Source of the DNA: Sipunculus nudus
Taxonomy: Eukaryota > Annelida > Sipuncula > Golfingiida > Sipunculidae
Assembly (NCBI GenBank): GCA_026874595.1
Contig: CM049315.1
Span: 71,216,916-71,280,915 of the forward strand
Direction: 5' to 3'
Length of the DNA stretch: 64,000 nucleotides
Position numbers and translations under genes: made by a program. Every line of letters begins with the position of its first letter. Position 1 is the stretch's first letter. Positions 24,521 to 36,759 of the stretch are shown here, piece by piece. The notes under the pieces are model-generated. The model was not told where the DNA came from, did not search any database, and saw only the letters and a program-made list of their open reading frames with translations.

Positions 24521-25255
24521 GTGCCGTCTAATTCCATAGAAGAATCCGTGGCTTGTGGGGTAAAAACCTCAGTTGATTCCTGCGAGGAATTTAATAAGGC
24601 TAAGTCCTTTCAAGACTCCTGCGAGGAGTGTTCTCTAAATGAGGCTAAGTCCTTTCATAACTCATGCGAGGCCAGGTCCTCTTATGACGAACAAAAGTTT
24701 GTTTCTGCTGAGGAAAATTCCTCTGTTGACTCCCATGAGGGGTTTTGTAAGGATGTAGATTCCTTAAATGACTCTGAAACAGAGTTTATGACTAACACCT
24801 TCAATGTCAGTTCTTTGTTTGATGAGGTTGAGGTAGTAGATTCCTCTCTTGACTCTGAAATGGAGTTATTTGAGCCATTTATACACGATGGTTTTGTATC
24901 ACTTTCAAGTGATTTTTTTTCAGATTCTACCCCAATTAGAATTTTGAAGGACACCGGTTCAGGCCAGACTCTCATGTTAGAAAACACTTTGCCATTTTCT
25001 AATAGGTCCTTTACTGGTGCACATGCACTTGTTAATGGTGTGTTTTCAGACAGACACACTTCAGTTCCGCTTCACAGTATCAATTTAAAGTCAGATTTGA
25101 TTTCTGGGAATATTACTGTGGGATTAAGAACTACTTTACACTTTAAGGGAATTCAGTTGCTACTAGGCAATGATGTTGCAGGTGATAAAGTACAGCCTGA
25201 ACCAATAGTGACAGAAAAGCCGTCACTTGATCAGGACACTGATCCGGAAAGTTAG
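24521..25255 (+). pseudogene. Aspartic protease region of the Gmr1-type element
   Basis: An acidic, Ser-rich N-terminal segment contains short repeats built on a DSCEE-like word. It is followed by a retropepsin with the catalytic LKDTGSGQTLML and later the IQLLLGNDVAGDK block. The frame is open for 244 codons and ends at 25255, before the integrase part. Confidence 0.8.
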
Positions 25256-25589
25256 GAAATTCCTGGTTTGTATCCTTCATGGGCTGTAACTAGATCTATG
25301 GACAAGAAAAACACACATGAGGAAAATGGTCCAGATAATAACACCCTGGGAGTCACTAGTGACTCGTCTAATGACTCGCCCGTACAGGATGCAGCATTCT
25401 CAAGGTCAGAACTTATCGCGGAACAGCATAAGGACCCTGATATTTCATGTTTGTTTCCCAGGGCAGTTTCTAAAGATGAGCTGTCGCAGAACCCAATTTG
25501 TTCTATGTCAAAAATGGAGTGCCTATGCGTAAATGGCGACCACCTTAGGTTTGCGCTGATGATGAGTGGGCCATCAAACATAAAAAAGT

Positions 25590-26640
25590 AATGCCCAAAA
25601 GTTTTCGCAGTGAAGTTCTAAGCATGGCACATGAGGCTCCTTTGTCTGGCCATTTAGGTATAAATAGAAATTATCAGAAAGTTAGTACACACTTCCATTG
25701 GCCTAACCTCAGGAAAGATGTTGTACAATATTGTAAATCATGTCACACATCAGAATCCTCCTAAGGCCCCACTTAGGCCTATTCCTGCTTTCGAGGAACC
25801 ATTCAGTTAGATTATTGTTGATTGTGTTGGACTACTGCCCAAAACAAAATCTGGACATGAATACTTGTTGACAATTATGTGCGCATCTACCTGGTTCCCT
25901 GAGGCAATACCATTGCGCGAAATTAATGCGAAAAGTGTTGTCAAAGCACTGACCAAGTTTTTTTACATCTTTTGGATTACCAAAATCCGTCCAGTCTGAC
26001 CAAGGGTCTTATTTTATGTCTGGCTTATTCCAACAAGTTATGCTTGAGCTAGGTATAAAACAGTACAGCTCTTCGCCATACCATCCTGAAAGTGAGGGCG
26101 CCCTCGAGCGTTTTCACCAGACATTAAAAAACATGATCAGAACTTATTGCTATGACACACAGAAAGACTGGGATGAAGGAATCCACCTATTGTTGTTTGC
26201 TGTCAGAGAATCCTTTCAAGAGTCTTTGGGTTTCAGTCCCTTTGAACTAGTTTTTGGACACTCCGTTTGCGAACCATTGAAACTGCTTAAAGAAAAACTC
26301 TTGTGTGAAAATCCTGAGTCTCTTAGTTTACTGCAGTATGTCGCAGACCTTCGCACTAAACTACACAATGCTTTTGAGATTGCAAAGTCCAATCTAAAAT
26401 CTGCACAAAGTAAAATGAAAACAGAGTATGACAAGCACACTGTAAGTAGGACGTTTGAGCCTGGTAAAAAGGTCCTTGCCTTACTTCCAATCCCAGGCAG
26501 ACCTCTGCAAGCTAGGTATTTTGGTCCTTACATTGTTGACAAGAAAGTCAGTAATTTACATTACATACTGTTGACAAAGGATAGATGTAAGAAGAAACAA
26601 CTGTGCCATGTTAACATGTTGAAACCATATTATGACCACA
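25590..26640 (+). pseudogene. Integrase of the Gmr1-type element (N-terminal half broken)
   Basis: The HHCC zinc domain reads HEAPLSGHLGINRNYQ then YCKSCH, after which frames shift and a TAG at about 25807 precedes IIVDCVGLLPK, which holds the first catalytic Asp. The second Asp is in QSDQGSYF and the Glu in SEGALERFHQTLK, so the DDE triad is intact at residue level. The half from 26016 is open and includes the GPY/F module RYFGPYIVDKK. It lies upstream of reverse transcriptase, the reverse of ordinary Ty3/Gypsy elements. Confidence 0.88.
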
Positions 26641-27660
26641 ATAGCACATCAGATGTTGTACATAATGTTACTGCTGTAAATTGTGTAAAAACTTACCCTG
26701 ACCCAGTTAAAGTAGATACTTATTGTAAATGTGATGTAGACATTCAGTGTGCTACAGTACCGTTAATAAACTCAGACGTGCTTAAAAACTTGGATGCCAA
26801 ACTGTCACACCTTACCGCCCAACAACAACAAGACCTCAAGAACCTGCTGTGGAATTATGAACATTTGTTTAGTGACATTCCAACGCGAACTAACATGTTG
26901 TGTCATGACGTCGATGTTGGTGAGGCAAGCGCAGTCAAGCAACATCCATATAGACTGAATCCAGAAAAGCAAAAGTATCTACAGGATGAGATTCAATATT
27001 TGGTGGACAAAGATTTTATTGAACCTAGTGACAGTAACTGGAGTTCACCGTGTATTCTTGTGCCAAAACCTGATGGAAGTTACCGTATGTGCACAGATTA
27101 TCGAAAACTGAACTCTGTCATCGAGACTGACACGTTCCCGATTCCGAGGATCGATGATCGTATTGATAGAGTCGGTAGCTCCAGATATGTTTCCAAGTCT
27201 GACTTGTTAAAAGGATTCTGGCAAGTTCCGCTGACAGAACGAGCGAAAAAAGTTCCCGCATTGGTGACGCCGCAAGGACTGTACAAGTATGAAGTTATGC
27301 CGTTTGGCATGAAGAACTCGCCAGCCACGTTCCAGCGCCTCATCCATATGGTTGTCAAGGACATTCAGGACAGCGACGCATATATTGATGACCTTATCGT
27401 GTACAGCGACACCTGATAGAAACATCTGCAAATTCTTCGCGACCTCTTCGAAAGACTCAGTGAAGCACGTCTGACCGTCAACTTAGTAAAATCTGTGTTT
27501 TGTCATGCATAAGTAACATTTTTGGGTCATATTGTAGAGCAGGGTCAGGTAAAACCTGTTGATGCTACGATAAGTGCTATTTCTGCATTTCCTTGACCTG
27601 AAAACAAAAAGCAAATAATGCGTTTTCTTGGTATGGTTGGGTACTACAGGAAGTTTTGTT
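26641..27660 (+). pseudogene. Reverse transcriptase of the Gmr1-type element
   Basis: Continuous with integrase in one frame to 27416. Motifs in order: HPYRLNPEKQKYL, SSPCILVPKPDGSYRMCTDY, SKSDLLKGFWQVPL, MPFGMKNSPATFQRL and the catalytic YIDDLIVYS. Two adjacent stops (TGA TAG) at about 27414-27419 follow, then a stop before VTFLGHIV and another before the PENKKQIMRFLGM connection segment; a frameshift near 27660 precedes RNase H. Confidence 0.88.
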
Positions 27661-28180
27661 CAAATTTTCTGCTGTAGCTGAACCTTTGACTAATTTGTTA
27701 AAGAAGAAACAAAAGTTTGTAAGGAATGTTCGGTGTGAAAATGCATTTCAGAATTTAAAAACTATTCTGCAATGTTCATCAGTTTTAGCAGCTCCAGACT
27801 TTTCTGTACCCTTTAAGTTAGTTGTAGATGCTAGTGATACTGCTGCTGGTGCTGTGTTGTTACAAGTACAAGAAGGCAATGATGGCATAGATCATCCAAT
27901 TTGTTATTTCTCAAGAAAGTTTAATGCAAACCAGAAAAACTACTCCACTATTGAAAAAGAATATTTGGCCTTGATTTTGGCGTTGCAACATTTACAGTTT
28001 ATGTTACTTCGTCAGTCAGGCCTATCATTGTCTTCAGTGATCACAATCCCTTCACTTTCATGAACAAGTTGAGGTGTAAAAATCAAAGATTGTTGAGATG
28101 GAGTTTGTTCTTACAGGATTACAATCTTAATATCATACACATTAAAGGGAAAGACAATGTACTCGCCGATTGCTAATCGA
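27661..28180 (+). pseudogene. RNase H of the Gmr1-type element
   Basis: Motifs KLVVDASDTAAGAVL and NYSTIEKEYLALILAL are in an open frame (27656-28063). A frameshift near 28030 separates FSDHNPFTFMNKL and LRWSLFLQDYNLNI. The normal C-terminal word IKGKDNVLAD is followed by a stop. It is the last domain of pol, as expected when integrase lies upstream. Confidence 0.85.
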
Positions 28181-28311
28181 GATGTTTGTGAAATGTTGTA
28201 AACAAGATGTTTATGTAATGTTGTGGATAAGATAATTTTGAGATGTTGAAGGAATCTTCGTGATTGTGATCGCTAAAAAAAGTTTTCCGTGAAAACTTTC
28301 CTTTTTCTTAC

Positions 28312-28322
28312 AGGAGGGGGAG
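28312..28322 (+). other. Polypurine tract of the Gmr1-type element
   Basis: aggagggggag lies immediately before the TG that starts the 3' LTR. Confidence 0.75.
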
Positions 28323-29099
28323 TGTTACATGTGCTCTATTATGTGACACGGGCATAACTCGTGTTGTTGTTACATTTTAGGTTTAATCCGTACTGGTTGA
28401 ACTCTCGTTGTCATATGGGCCTTGAGCTTTAACGCTTGGTCGTGGGTCACGTGATGAGCCTGGTATTAGTGGAGATACATAGCGCTATTCTTTCCGGAGA
28501 ATTCCTGTGTGTTGAGCAAGACCTTATAGACTGTTCTATAAGTAGAAAATTCCTTGCTTGAGGTGTGAAGGTATAAAAAGGGCTATTGTTTGGAACCAGG
28601 GGGCAGACAGCAGAGCAGATACCAGCGGATGCAGAAGCGTGTGTCAGATTCTAAGACCTTACCCCTACCAATGCGGCAATTATACATTTTTCAAGAACTT
28701 TCTCCTGGATTTTATACATTTGGACTTCAGTTTACTTTCTGTGTTGTTGCAAGAACTTTCCACTGGACTGTCATTCTTCGAGAGTTTACATTCAAAGGAG
28801 TTATCTTGGTGACGGTGTTTGTATCTAGGTACTGTACCATTATCTTCCTGTGTGATTGTATTGTGTTACTGTATAATTACTGTGTTACTGTATAATTGTA
28901 TTGATTAAGTTAATTGTATTGTTAGGGTTGATTTAGGAATAAATTATAGTGATTTGTTGACAAAAATACACTGACTTCTTTATTCATTCCCCAAGGCATT
29001 TCCCGATGCCTAGTGTTACAGAATCTGATTTTTTTATCTCCATTACAAAATTTGTGTTCATCACGCATACGTGATCTGTTTATATTAGGTTCTGTTACA
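28323..29099 (+). repeat. 3' LTR
   Basis: Begins tgttacatg and ends tctgttaca, with the same internal landmarks as the 5' LTR: the E-box-rich part (cacgtgat), the TATA box, AATAAA, and the late actgacttctttattcattc word. The two LTRs differ at many positions, so the insertion is not recent. Confidence 0.9.
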
Positions 29100-29102
29100 A
29101 TA

Positions 29103-29170
<68 letters not shown>
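29100..29170. repeat. TA microsatellite, right part
   Basis: About 70 bases of TA repeat with one C interruption. It continues the microsatellite found before the 5' LTR. Confidence 0.9.
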
Positions 29171-29171
<1 letters not shown>

Positions 29172-30560
29172 CTTTTAAAATATCAGTGGCGTAGCTATGA
29201 CTGAAGGAAACCAACTGAGAAATGGTGTACTTGCGTGAGTATGTTATTTATCGTAAACTCAGCATATTATTTGAGGCGTACGCATGATTTAATAACACCA
29301 ATTTCTGAGTTATCTAGAATTTATGCCCTAGGCATATATCTCTCTTGTGAAGTAAATAAAAGAATTAAGAAAGTTTATGTAAAAATACCTATTTTTCATG
29401 TTTTAACATTTACTTTCATTCAATTGTTTTACTCAAGCGATATTTAAAACAGCTAATCACTTGCCAATTCACTTGACTCAGCTTACATATCAATGAACTC
29501 TCGGTATTTCCTTTGACGAAAAACTCTTAAAACGTCTCAGTGATAGATATATGAGTTTGTTTATCTATAAGCTACTTGTAAACAAGAGTGTTAACGAAAG
29601 AAAACCTTGTAACCTTAGATGGTTGATTGCTTATATATTTGAGTTCACAGGCCAATAGTTGCAAAACTGGGATGCCGCTAGATGTCCTCGTTGTATGTGT
29701 TTGGATTATTTTGCTCCCACATGTTATAAACACATGGACATAAACAAAAGGACAAGCCTGTGTGTGGTTGGAACATCATCTTCGATTGACAGATGCCGGA
29801 ATATGCCCCTCTAATGTTCAAATAAGAGAAAACGTTACAATCGATGTCGCATACAGAATTATTAAAGGGGGGGGGGGGGGGGCGGGCCCCATGTGGCATC
29901 CCCTGCCTATGCTCCTGAATATACATGCATTACGTTTCCTATATAGCCCATGCATGTAGCTTTTATGCAATAAAAAAACTGAGAAAAGCGATGTCATAAA
30001 TGCTCTATTGATACCACAGAAACCAGATGAAATCATTGGGATAGCACAAATCAGTTTTTGTATAGAAGTGATGTATGATGTTATTACAATTATTCCGTTA
30101 TACAAATATAATCTGTATTTCAATAAACATTATTCAACTAGAATGAGGTGGTTTTTGCAATGAAAAAAAAACTCCCGTCCCTATGGGCCTCTGATCCCCA
30201 TATTTGAGTGAAAAGAAATATGCAATAATTCAAAAGTTTTGTGGTTCATATAAATTTCCATTTCGGCCATTTTAACCTTGGTGGTGACGATCAAGGTCAC
30301 TGGTTTATTGAGATACCGCGATATTGATAGAAACAATTTAAATTTCTTAAAAATACTTCAAAAGTTATGGGGTTAACAAAAAAAGTATTTCGGTCTATTT
30401 GACCTTGATGAAAAATATCAAGGACACAAATTATTGAACTCTTATGGGATATTGGTGGAAACAATTTAAATAACAACTTTCATAAAAAAATTTTGTTGTT
30501 CAAAAGAAATTACAGAGACGACTTCGGACGACCCCGACGACGACATACCACACACTTATG
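29171..30560. other. Intergenic DNA with no supported gene
   Basis: It contains a G tract at about 29868-29882. At about 30290-30500 there is a loose two-copy repeat with gatattgatagaaacaattt and gatattggtggaaacaattt as landmarks. Confidence 0.45.
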
Positions 30561-30980
30561 GCCTTTGTCTTCCCCCTTTGGGAGGGGAGACATAACTAGG
30601 TCAAACTCTTTATACAGAAATTAAATTACTGTGCAGAACAAAACTGATCTGAGATGTGTTTAGATTATTCAATTATACAAAGATTATCTTGTTGATCAAG
30701 ATAATATTATAACAAGATATCTGGTTAATGTCTTCCCTATGGGAGAGGAGACAACTAGGTCAAACTCTTTATACAGAAAGTAAATTGCTGTGCAGAACAA
30801 AACTGATCTGAGATGTGTTTAGATCATTCAATTGTACAAATAATATCTTGTTAATCAAATCGGTCAAACTCTTCTTGCAGAAAGCAGATTACACAAATAT
30901 AATCTTGTATCTAAATCACAGTATTCAAATATAGATTAAATCCTTTATGCAGAAGGCAGATTGTTGCTTATCTAAAAACA
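30561..30980. repeat. Tandem repeat, period about 162 bp
   Basis: gtcttccccctttgggaggggagac at 30569 recurs as gtcttccctatgggagaggagac near 30731. Each copy is followed by aactaggtcaaactcttta, tacagaaa, and then gtgcagaacaaaactgatct. Two shorter copies follow near 30860 and 30940. Confidence 0.75.
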
Positions 30981-31129
30981 GTTAAAAATGTAAAAGCATC
31001 ATCATACAACATGGTTGCCACACTAGAGTATATGGCTCTCATGTTATCCAAACTATTAATAAAAATATTTACAGCAGCGATCTTTATCATGTTTTGAATA
31101 CAATTTCATATTATCAGGGGACAACATCA

Positions 31130-31370
31130 TGAAAATAAAATTGCTGCGCTATACAGTTACACGCACAGCGCACTTTAATAATAAAAAGAACCACCCAATC
31201 GTCCCGCAAACAACACGTGTTCGAGCGACGGGAGCAAAAGTTGGCAAATTTCTGTTGAAAATCAAAATCAATTTTTTAAGCGGCCGGACGGGTGGGTTGA
31301 TGGAGATGGTGCCTGGGAAACCAATCTGTATTGATGCGCCCCCTATTGTGACTTCTTTCAACTAGCGGTT
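31130..31370 (-). repeat. Partial, inverted copy of the GGCC foldback family
   Basis: caaatttctgttgaaaatcaa, ggcc/cgggcgg-like and ggtgcctgggaaacc words match the copy at 36330-36410. The ends are missing. Confidence 0.4.
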
Positions 31371-32598
31371 CGCCCCTGATTGAGCTGAATGTATGATAAA
31401 AAACACAATACACCTTTTATAAAATATATCAGAGTCCATTTCCGGGATTATTTACGTTTACATAAAAACACAGTTTTTTACAAATTTTGTTGAACTGAAG
31501 AGAACAAATTAGCTGAGGCTTATCATTTAATATTAACACACACACACACACCATAGGCGTGTTTCTCTGGGTATCAGACAGTTCATCAGTGCCGCATGAT
31601 CACTTTACCATGGGTTCCCCTTTGATATATCTTATTTAAGGTTGTGTGAAGCATGTGGTTATGATTTTTTATATTGAATAATTTTCAGAAATGAAAGGGT
31701 ATATATCACATAGTAACTGAGTAAATATGTCATTAAAATGTCTCCGGTTAAGAAGGGAACACATTTACTGAGTTGTGCAAAGTGCAAGCGTCATATCAAC
31801 TTGAAGGAAAATAGTAAGACAGCACAGTTTAAATTTTACACCCGATAAATGAATATAGGACCAAGGAAATTAAAAATTTGTATTTCATCAGATCAGATTT
31901 TAGGAACTGGTTTCATAATCAATGTGATAATCACAAATGAAACAAATCATATATTTGACAATCATGGTATGGCAATGGCAATAATACATCATGCATCCCC
32001 TTGAACGTTTTAACCACATCTATAAGATGAAATAGTGGCCCACGCGTCATGACGCTTAGCTGAATCTGATACTACTCAAGGCCATAGCACATAAATGTAG
32101 GTAATAAGGAATCTAATTTTGTATCTTCCCAGAATAGAGAATTTTTTATTATTAAGTTTTTACATCCTTGTTCTAATGGTTACTATTTGGGCCCTGCAAA
32201 GTATATCAGACTGATAGATGCTATTCTTAGTAAGTCCAAGGGGTCTTTTATTGTCTCTGTCCTATACTGTCTATGGGTGACGATGAAAAAAAAAACAATG
32301 GAATGCAAACATACGGCACTATGTTGAATCCAGGATGAGGTGTTCTACCTACAGCTAAAATGTGCATTCCGATCAGAAAAAAAGTAAAATATTTGCATTA
32401 CCTTAAGTTTACATACTAACACAAATCACATGATCAGTAAATTTGTAATGGGCAAATTGTCCAAACTAGACGACCATAGGTCAAGCGCTTGCCCGAAATT
32501 ATATAGGAACAATGAGCAATAACCAAGGGGAAGATAATGAGTAATAGTTTGTGAAGATTGGACCAATACTGACAAAGTCATGGTCAAAATGAGTTTTT
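31371..32598. other. Intergenic DNA with no supported gene
   Basis: AT-rich sequence with a short CA microsatellite near 31538-31551. No coding signal is recognised. Confidence 0.5.
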
Positions 32599-32619
32599 AG
32601 CTCAGATGACTGAAAGTCA

Positions 32620-34660
32620 TCTGAGCTATAGCGATCACCCATTGTCCGGCGTCCGTCTGTCCGTCCGTCCATTAACCAGGCACAAATCATAACCGCTGGC
32701 CCTGGAATCTTCTAACTTGACATCCAGTGAGCTACATTAAAACTTAGAAACCTGAAACTAGGTCTCTGTTACCCATATTTTTCGAGCTATGGGTCTCCGA
32801 AGTACCCCCTAGAATAATAAAAAAAAAAATTATACAAAAGCTAAAAAATCTGAACAACTAATGCATTGATCACCATTGATTCATTTGCATGAATAATGAT
32901 CATGGAGTGTTTCATCAGTTTCTGCAGATTGGAGGCGCCTCTTGTATTTTTTCGATTTTTACGATATTTTTTAAAGATGCGGTCATCTTGTAAACATCGC
33001 ACAAATCGTAACGACTAGACCTAGAATCTTTTATCTTGACATGCAGGGAGGCCCATGAAAAGTCTACATGGAAACCTGAAATTAGGTCTCTGTTACCCAA
33101 AACTTCTGAGCTATGGGGCTCTGAACTACCCCCCCCCCCCCCCCCAGAATAATGGAAAATTTGATACAAAAGCTCAAGTATCTGAACAACTAATGCATTG
33201 ATCACCATGATTCTTTGCTTTGATATTGGTCAATGATTTTTTTTATCAGTTTCTGCAGACTAGTGGTGCCACCTGTATTTTTACGATTTTTTTCTCTGCT
33301 TTTGAGACCTTTAAAGATGTGGTCAACTGTTCACAGGGCCAAATCGTAACCATTGGATCTGGAATCTTCTTACTTGACATCCCGGGATATCCATAAAAAA
33401 TCTCCAGGGAAACCTGAAATTAGGTCTCTGTTACCCTTATCCTCCAAGTTATGGGGCTCAGAATTACCCGCCCGAATAACTAAAAATTTGATACAAAAGC
33501 TCCAGTATCTGGATACCTAATGCATTGATCACCATGATTCTTTGCACGCATATTCTTCATGGAGTGTTACATCAGTTCTGGCTGACTGGTGGGGCCACCT
33601 TGATTTTTTTCAATTTTAAAGCATTTTCTCTCTACTTTTGAGACCTTCAAAGATGCGGTTGTATGTTAACAGGGCACAAATTGTTACCATTGGACCAGGG
33701 AATCTTCTCACTTGACACCCTCGGAGGTCCATAAAGAGATCCCCATTGAAACCCTTTCATTAGGTCTCTGTTACCCATATTCTTTGAGCTATGGGGCCCA
33801 GAAGTACCCCCAAAATAATTAAATATTTCATACAAAAGCTCCGGTATCACAACAACTAAAGCATTGATCACTATGATTCCTTGCATGCATATTCATCGTG
33901 ACGTGTTTCATCAGTTCTTGCAGACTGGTAGCGCCACCTGTATTTTCTTCGAATATATAAGCACTTTCTCTCTCATTTTTTGAGATCTTCAAAGATGCGG
34001 TCGTCTGTTAACAGGGCACAAATTGTAACCATTGGACATGGAATCTTCTGACTTGACATTCTTGGAGATCCATGAAAAATATCCTTGAAAAACCTTTAAT
34101 TAGGTCTCTGTTACCAAATATTCTCTGAGCTATGGGGCTCAGAATCCCCAGAATAATTAAAAGTTTGATACAAAAGGGTCCAGTATCTTAATTACCAATG
34201 CATTGATCACCATGATTCTTTGTATGCATATTGATCAAGAAATGTTTCGTATGTTCCTGCAGACTGGTGGCGTCACCTGGATTTTTTTTTTTCAATTTTA
34301 AAACATTTTTTTCTCTCCATTTTCGAAACCTTTCAAGATGTTGTCTTCCGTTAATAGGGCACAAATCGTAACCGTTGGTCCTAGAATCTTTTCACTTGAC
34401 ATCAAGGAAGGTCCTTGGAAGTAGCCTTGGAAAGCTGAAATTAGGTCTCTGTTACCCGTATACTGTGAGCTATGGGGCTTATAACCACCCACCAGAATAA
34501 TTGAAAATTTAAAACCAGCACAAATCATAACCATTGGACTCAGAATTTTCTAACTTCTAAGTTCCTCGAAAGTTATCCCGAAAAACCTGAAATTGGGTCA
34601 TTGTGATCTATATTCTTAGAGTTTTGGGATATGTTTGAGAACCTAATAAATAATACAAAA
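32620..34660. repeat. Tandem array, period about 340 bp, six copies
   Basis: The word ggtctctgttacc recurs near 32761, 33084, 33422, 33762, 34101 and 34443. Each unit also carries a gcacaaatcgtaaccattgga-like block, a gagctatggggctcagaa-like block and a gcattgatcaccatgattc block. Minus-strand open frames in it are by-products. Confidence 0.9.
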
Positions 34661-34924
34661 TACACACAAATTGCCAGATTCCTCAGGAAAGGCTGGTTGG
34701 ATTGTCATCAAATTCGGTGTGATTATGGGTCTTGATGGACTTAAGCTAATATGCATGAACGATGATGCCACCTACATTATCTTGATTAGTTGCCTGTGCA
34801 TGAACAAAATGTCAACATGTCAGTCAACGAGCGTCATGACTTATAGGTCACATGTTAACATGTTTGATGACCTTCACCTTAATTACCTTGACCAAAGTAA
34901 TTCCATGCAAATCTGTCAGGCACA

Positions 34925-35950
34925 AGAAAGAGCAAGAAGGCGAAATTGAGAACAAAATGAAAAACAGGCACACATACTGACAAAGTGAAACATCTGAGAT
35001 AACAGAAGACTAGATATGCTGATTTAGAAGGTTAACAGAAAAGAAATGAGCAAAAGTCTATGTAGGTAAGCTTTATGGTGTTGGAGATATGTCCAAATAA
35101 TAATATGTTGTAGTGTTTTTCGCGCAGCGCCACCTAGGGGTATTTTCCTAAAATGAACAATCACTTTTGAGATATTAGTATAGGACATAGGATTTACCAG
35201 TTTCAAAAGGAATCCTGCAAAAGTGTTGCTTATAGAATGCTAAATGTAAGACGCATAAACCCGAAAGCAGGCGAAATTGAGGACTACTGACAAACAGTAG
35301 ACATACTGACAAAGTGACACATATAAAATAACAGATTACTAAATAAGCTTATGGAGAAGGTCAAGTGGAATTAAATGAGCTATAGTTTATGTAAGTAAGG
35401 TTTATAGTTATGGCTATATGGCAAAAAAATGATATATTGTTGTGTTTCTAGTGCAGCGCCCCCTTGCAGCTATTTTCAGAAAATGAAAATCACTTGCGAG
35501 ATATTAGTATTAGACATAAAATGTACAAGTTTCAAAATGATTCCTGGAAAATTGTGGCCTGAAGAGTGCTGTAAGATGCAAGAACCAGCAAACATACGAA
35601 ATTGAGGGCAACTGGCAAACAGACAGACATACTTACAAAGTGAAACAAAATAGAGGACAGTCGACCTGGTAATGGAGAAAGCCCAGAGGAAGAAATTGGC
35701 CCTAAGTTTGTAACGATTGGTCTAAAATTGACGAAGTTATGACGAAAAACGCTTTCGACCTATATCTGTTACTTTGACCTTGGACCGATAATGACAAAAA
35801 TCAATGGGTTTCGGGGACAACTGGTTTAATATCAACTGTGTAAGTTTGAAAGTGATTGCAGAAAAATTGTGCATTTAGGTTCGAGACAGACGGACGAAAA
35901 AACAACTGACAAACATGCTTGCCGAAATCGAAGATTTCCTGCAGCAAACA
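34925..35950. repeat. Tandem array, period about 325 bp, three copies
   Basis: gcgaaattgag and the later acatactgacaaagtgaaac recur near 34940, 35268 and 35595, with gcagcgccacctagggg against gcagcgcccccttgcagc and a gagatattagtat block in the first two. The third copy is diverged. Confidence 0.8.
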
Positions 35951-36092
35951 ATGTCGTGAAGAAGTGGAAGGGCAAGTCAATAAACTAAGTCAATAAAGGT
36001 GGCACAGCCTGCAGGGTCCACTGAAATACGAGTCACAAAATATAGTAGCAATTTCAGAGAAATCTGGCCTTTTGTATAAAATTTTAGTCTTG

Positions 36093-36440
36093 GGCTAAAA
36101 AGGTTTGGTTCTCAGGCACTTTTTTCAGAAATCAATGCGGGCGGGCGTTTTATTTTTATTTTAATTTTGTTTGTAAGTTTTGATAAAAATATCAAATTAT
36201 AAGGGAAAATCCCGATAATATAAAAAATTGTTTTGCTAAACAAGTAAAAGCACTACGTAACAAAGGAAATTTTATCAAAATTATAATATTTTATCTTCTT
36301 GTAAGAAATGTCCAAGCGGCTGGAGCTTAAAATTGGTAAGTTTCTATAGAAAATTAAAATAAAAAATTTTGATGCGTGGGTTTAAATTCGACGCGGGCGG
36401 TGCCTGAGAACATCAATTTTTTTTTTTTTTTTTTTTTGCC
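36093..36440 (-). mobile_element. GGCC-ended foldback element, copy A
   Basis: Inverted relative to copy B: it starts with ggtttggttctcaggcac and the cagaaatcaatgcgggcggg block, and ends with gcgggcggtgcctgagaac, a T run and ttttgcc. It abuts copy B head to head and they share the TTA between them. Confidence 0.6.
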
Positions 36441-36443
36441 TTA

Positions 36444-36749
36444 GGCCCACTAAAAATAATAAAAGGTATGGTTCTTAGGCACCGCCCGCGTCAGTTTTAA
36501 CCCCCCGCATCAACATTATTTATTTTGATTTTTATCTTTCAAGAAGATAAAATAATAAAAAATTTGCTAAGATTTCCTTTGTAGTATGGTGGTTTTACCT
36601 GTTTAGCCATAACATTCTGTAATTTTCATGCCTTATCCTGATCATATGACATTTTTACCGAAACAAAATAAAAGGTCAAAAATAAAATATCGCCCGCCCG
36701 CACTGATTTCTGAAAAAAAAAATGCCTGAGAACCCTACATATTTTGGCC
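36444..36749 (+). mobile_element. GGCC-ended foldback element (MITE), copy B
   Basis: Starts ggccc...aaaaggtatggttcttaggca and ends tgcctgagaaccctacatattttggcc. It is flanked by TTA at 36441-36443 and 36750-36752. A 3-bp TTA/TAA duplication with GG-starting termini suggests the PIF/Harbinger group. It has no coding capacity. Confidence 0.75.
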
Positions 36750-36759
36750 TTAGCTAATT

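Larger units (their letters stand above)
22346..29099 (+). mobile_element. Ty3/Gypsy LTR retrotransposon with integrase before reverse transcriptase (Gmr1-type), inactive
   Basis: A 6,754-bp element with both LTRs (773 and 777 bp), a primer-binding site, gag, protease, integrase, reverse transcriptase, RNase H and a polypurine tract. Integrase and reverse transcriptase share one uninterrupted frame (26016-27416) in the order integrase C-terminal half, GPY/F, reverse transcriptase, so the order is not an artefact of nesting. That copia-like order within Ty3/Gypsy is known from the Gmr1 group. Frameshifts and stops in gag, integrase and the RT-RNase H join make this copy dead. The flanks are both TA repeat, so a 4-bp atat target duplication is possible but not provable. 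Confidence 0.9.

Noticed and set aside
32915-34534. Minus-strand frames of 78-97 codons
   Set aside because: They arise from the 340-bp tandem array and recur with its period.
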